Part shown: piece after piece, positions 61,982 to 64,000 of the stretch
Layout of the letters: every line of letters starts with the position of its first letter
How positions within the stretch are numbered: position 1 is the first letter of the stretch
Source of the DNA: Indolivaga macrotermitis
GTDB lineage: Bacteria; Bacteroidota; Bacteroidia; Bacteroidales; Dysgonomonadaceae
Length of the DNA: 64,000 nt
Assembly: GCF_900128985.1 (NCBI RefSeq)
Contig: NZ_FQUC01000001.1
Location: 620,001-684,000, forward strand
Direction: 5' to 3'
Position numbers and translations under genes: made by a program
The notes under the pieces: model-generated
Told to the model about the DNA's origin: nothing
The model's database searches: none
Seen by the model: only the letters and a program-made list of their open reading frames with translations

Positions 61982-64000
61982 ATGCAGAATATACCGGACA
62001 TAAAGCAATACCGTTTTAAAGATACTTCGTTTGCCAGCTTGATGAATAAGCGGATTTACAACGTATTGCTGATAGCAACAAAGTACGATATCTTCATACT
62101 GGAAGAAGACGGACGTGTCGATGAACAAATATTTGATGAATATACATCTTTGAGCCTTCGTTATCCACCGCGGTTTACGCAGGTTTCGACCGAGGAAGAA
62201 GCATACGAATGTTTACGGGACAATCATTACGAACTTATCATCTTCATGCCTAATATGGACGATAGTGAAATGTTTTCACTGGCCCGGAATATCAAGGCAG
62301 AATATGAAGATACGCCAATGATTGTATTAACAGCTTTCTCAAAGGAAGTATCGAAACGATTATCGACCGAAGACCTCTCTTTTGCCGATTATGTATTCAG
62401 TTGGATGGGCAATTCCAATCTTCTGCTGGCTATTATAAAGCTGATAGAAGACGCGATGAATGCCGAACACGATACCGAAATGGTAGGCGTACAGATTATT
62501 CTGCTGGTCGAAGACTCCATCCGTTTTTATTCATCGGCTTTGCCTGCCTTGTTTAAGATCGTGCTCGAAGAATCTCAGGAATTTTCGAAAGAAGCACTGA
62601 ACGAACACCAGCAGACTTTGCGGATGCGTGGACGTCCTAAAATCCTTCTGGCACGCAGCTACGAAGAAGCAGCGGCTATATATACCCGGTATAAGGAAAA
62701 TATGTTGGGTATAGTTACCGATATGAGCTATATGCAAAGCGGGACAAAAGAACGTCTGGCAGGTTATAACCTTGCAAAATGGATAAAAGCTCAGGATCGT
62801 TTTCTTCCCGTTATATTCAATTCGTCAGAAGAGGTCAACCGCCAGTATGCCGAAGAGTTGAACTGTACTTTTATAGATAAAAACTCGAAGCGTTATCCTT
62901 TGGATTTAAGGACGCAGATCGTAGAACAGTTCGGGTTCGGAGACTTTGTTATTATTGATCCCGATACAAAGGAAGAAATACTCCGTATCAAGAACCTGAA
63001 AGATTTACAGCGTTCGATCAAGACGATACCTGATAAATCATTACTGTATCATATGTCTCACAATCATTTTTCGCGATTTCTGTATTCGAGGGCTATGTTC
63101 CCGATAGCAGAAGCACTGAAAAAGATAGACGTGAAAGATATCAATACAGATATAGCCCGCGAGTTTATTTATGATGCGATAGTAGAGTACCGGCGGATAA
63201 AGAATTCGGGGGTAATTGCGGTTTTCGAAAAAGACCGTTTTGATGAATTCTCTAATTTTGCACGTATAGGAAAAGGCTCGTTAGGAGGGAAAGGGCGAGG
63301 ACTCGCATTTCTTGGTAATGTCGTAAAAACCCATATGGAACTTAATGACAATGCAGCCTTTCCAGTGATCCTACCCAAAACGGTAGTACTGTGTACCGAC
63401 ATATTCGATGAGTTTATGGAAAGCAATAATCTCTATCCGATGGCACTGTCGGAAGCGTCGGACGAAGATATTCTGAAAGCTTTCTTACATGCGGAACTTC
63501 CCGGACGATTAGATGAAGATTTTCTCGCACTGTTCGAAGCTGTGCATGCTCCTATAGCCATACGCTCATCGAGTTTATTGGAGGACTCATATTATCAGCC
63601 GTTTGCCGGAATATATTCGACTTACATGATTCCTGATCTGGAAGATAAGGAGAAGCGCCTGAAAATGATCAAGGATGCTGTAAAATCAGTATATGCATCG
63701 GTTTTTTATGGCGATAGCAAGGCATATATGACAGCAACGCAGAACCTGATAGATCAGGAAAAAATGGGTATCGTATTGCAGGAGGTTGTTGGCAGCCGGT
63801 ATGGCAACCGTTTTTATCCGACGATGTCCGGTGTAGCCCGTTCCCTGAATTTTTATCCGATAGGACATGAAAAAGCCGAAGAAGGAGTCGCAAACATTGC
63901 TCTCGGATTAGGTAAATATATTGTGGACGGGGGAACCACTTTGCGTTTCTCTCCGCATCACCCCAATAATATATTGCAGTTGAGTACAATGGATTTCGCA
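61982..64000 (+). CDS. PEP/pyruvate-binding domain protein with receiver-like N-terminal domains (3' end beyond window)
   Basis: Open for 673 codons from the ATG at 61982 to the window edge. Residues about 25-155 and 168-295 both look like response-regulator receiver folds; the second has the acidic pair in ILLVEDS near residue 177 and the phospho-acceptor-like GIVTDMSY near residue 247. From about residue 428 comes the PEP-synthase/PPDK N-terminal ATP-binding domain, with RIGKGSLGGKGRGLAFLG and APIAIRSSSLLEDS followed by QPFAGIYSTY. The phosphohistidine and PEP-binding parts, if present, lie outside. Such proteins are annotated in Bacteroidetes as PEP synthase-like, but the receiver domains suggest a regulated or signalling function. 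Confidence 0.88.
   Translation, partial: MQNIPDIKQYRFKDTSFASLMNKRIYNVLLIATKYDIFILEEDGRVDEQIFDEYTSLSLRYPPRFTQVSTEEEAYECLRDNHYELIIFMPNMDDSEMFSLARNIKAEYEDTPMIVLTAFSKEVSKRLSTEDLSFADYVFSWMGNSNLLLAIIKLIEDAMNAEHDTEMVGVQIILLVEDSIRFYSSALPALFKIVLEESQEFSKEALNEHQQTLRMRGRPKILLARSYEEAAAIYTRYKENMLGIVTDMSYMQSGTKERLAGYNLAKWIKAQDRFLPVIFNSSEEVNRQYAEELNCTFIDKNSKRYPLDLRTQIVEQFGFGDFVIIDPDTKEEILRIKNLKDLQRSIKTIPDKSLLYHMSHNHFSRFLYSRAMFPIAEALKKIDVKDINTDIAREFIYDAIVEYRRIKNSGVIAVFEKDRFDEFSNFARIGKGSLGGKGRGLAFLGNVVKTHMELNDNAAFPVILPKTVVLCTDIFDEFMESNNLYPMALSEASDEDILKAFLHAELPGRLDEDFLALFEAVHAPIAIRSSSLLEDSYYQPFAGIYSTYMIPDLEDKEKRLKMIKDAVKSVYASVFYGDSKAYMTATQNLIDQEKMGIVLQEVVGSRYGNRFYPTMSGVARSLNFYPIGHEKAEEGVANIALGLGKYIVDGGTTLRFSPHHPNNILQLSTMDFA

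Overview
The window reads as a chromosomal segment of a Bacteroidota bacterium, order Bacteroidales. A Dysgonomonas-like genus is my guess from gene content, not a demonstrated assignment. The evidence is moderate-to-low GC, TAnnTTTG-type -7 promoter boxes instead of E. coli-like boxes, no obvious Shine-Dalgarno sequences, and family-typical proteins: an S46 dipeptidyl-peptidase, DUF4369/TlpA thioredoxins, glycine-lipid acyltransferases, and the Bacteroidetes form of the division/cell-wall (dcw) cluster. No rRNA, tRNA, CRISPR array or transposase was found.

Layout. 1-2500: the 5' part of a long-chain acyl-CoA ligase (cut by the window edge), then a repeat-rich 1.1-kb gap. 2607-8413: a polysaccharide flippase, a DPP7-type S46 peptidase and a beta-helix carbohydrate-binding lipoprotein. 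8481-12606 (minus): a zinc/manganese-type ABC permease, aroA, and the two glycine-lipid acyltransferases. 12889-28720 (plus): a 14-gene dcw operon mraZ-rsmH-ftsL-ftsI-murE-mraY-murD-ftsW-murG-murC-ftsQ-ftsA-ftsZ-yqeY, headed by MraZ-type boxes. 28791-31412 (minus): valS. 31413-32375: a second repeat-rich gap. 32376-37059: TM2 and DUF2752 membrane proteins, dinB, an ECF sigma factor, pdxH and an orphan protein. 37223-40629: three tandem exported TlpA-like thioredoxins. 40699-48902: MBL hydrolase, rsmG, a DUF3298 lipoprotein, asd, an RlmL-type RNA methyltransferase, a GHL10 lipoprotein and a metallophosphoesterase. 49014-54493: a compact surface-glycan operon (GT-B-like protein, a DRE-TIM aldolase fused to a second domain, a CMP-sugar synthetase, two GT2 enzymes). 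54643-58749: YiiX-like hydrolase, inorganic pyrophosphatase, a XerD-type recombinase, a FtsB/DivIC-like protein and a luciferase-like oxidoreductase. 58750-61873: a third repeat-rich gap, then three tandem paralogous exported proteins. 61982 to the end: a PEP/pyruvate-binding protein with receiver-like N-terminal domains (cut by the edge).

How the parts fit. Much of the window serves the cell envelope: peptidoglycan precursor synthesis and septation (dcw operon, FtsB-like protein, asd for DAP/lysine supply), glycine lipids, glycan export and assembly, periplasmic redox and peptide degradation.

The least explained material is intergenic. There are three copies of a GTGACA-box module, two inverted copies of a roughly 0.65-kb leader (one carrying an (AG)18 microsatellite upstream of the tandem surface-type genes), a roughly 90-bp element ending in a 15-nt palindrome (two full copies plus one palindrome-only copy that supplies a stop codon), and a roughly 0.4-kb multi-hairpin element. 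These are the best candidates for something undescribed. The second is the aldolase-fusion/CMP-sugar glycan operon.
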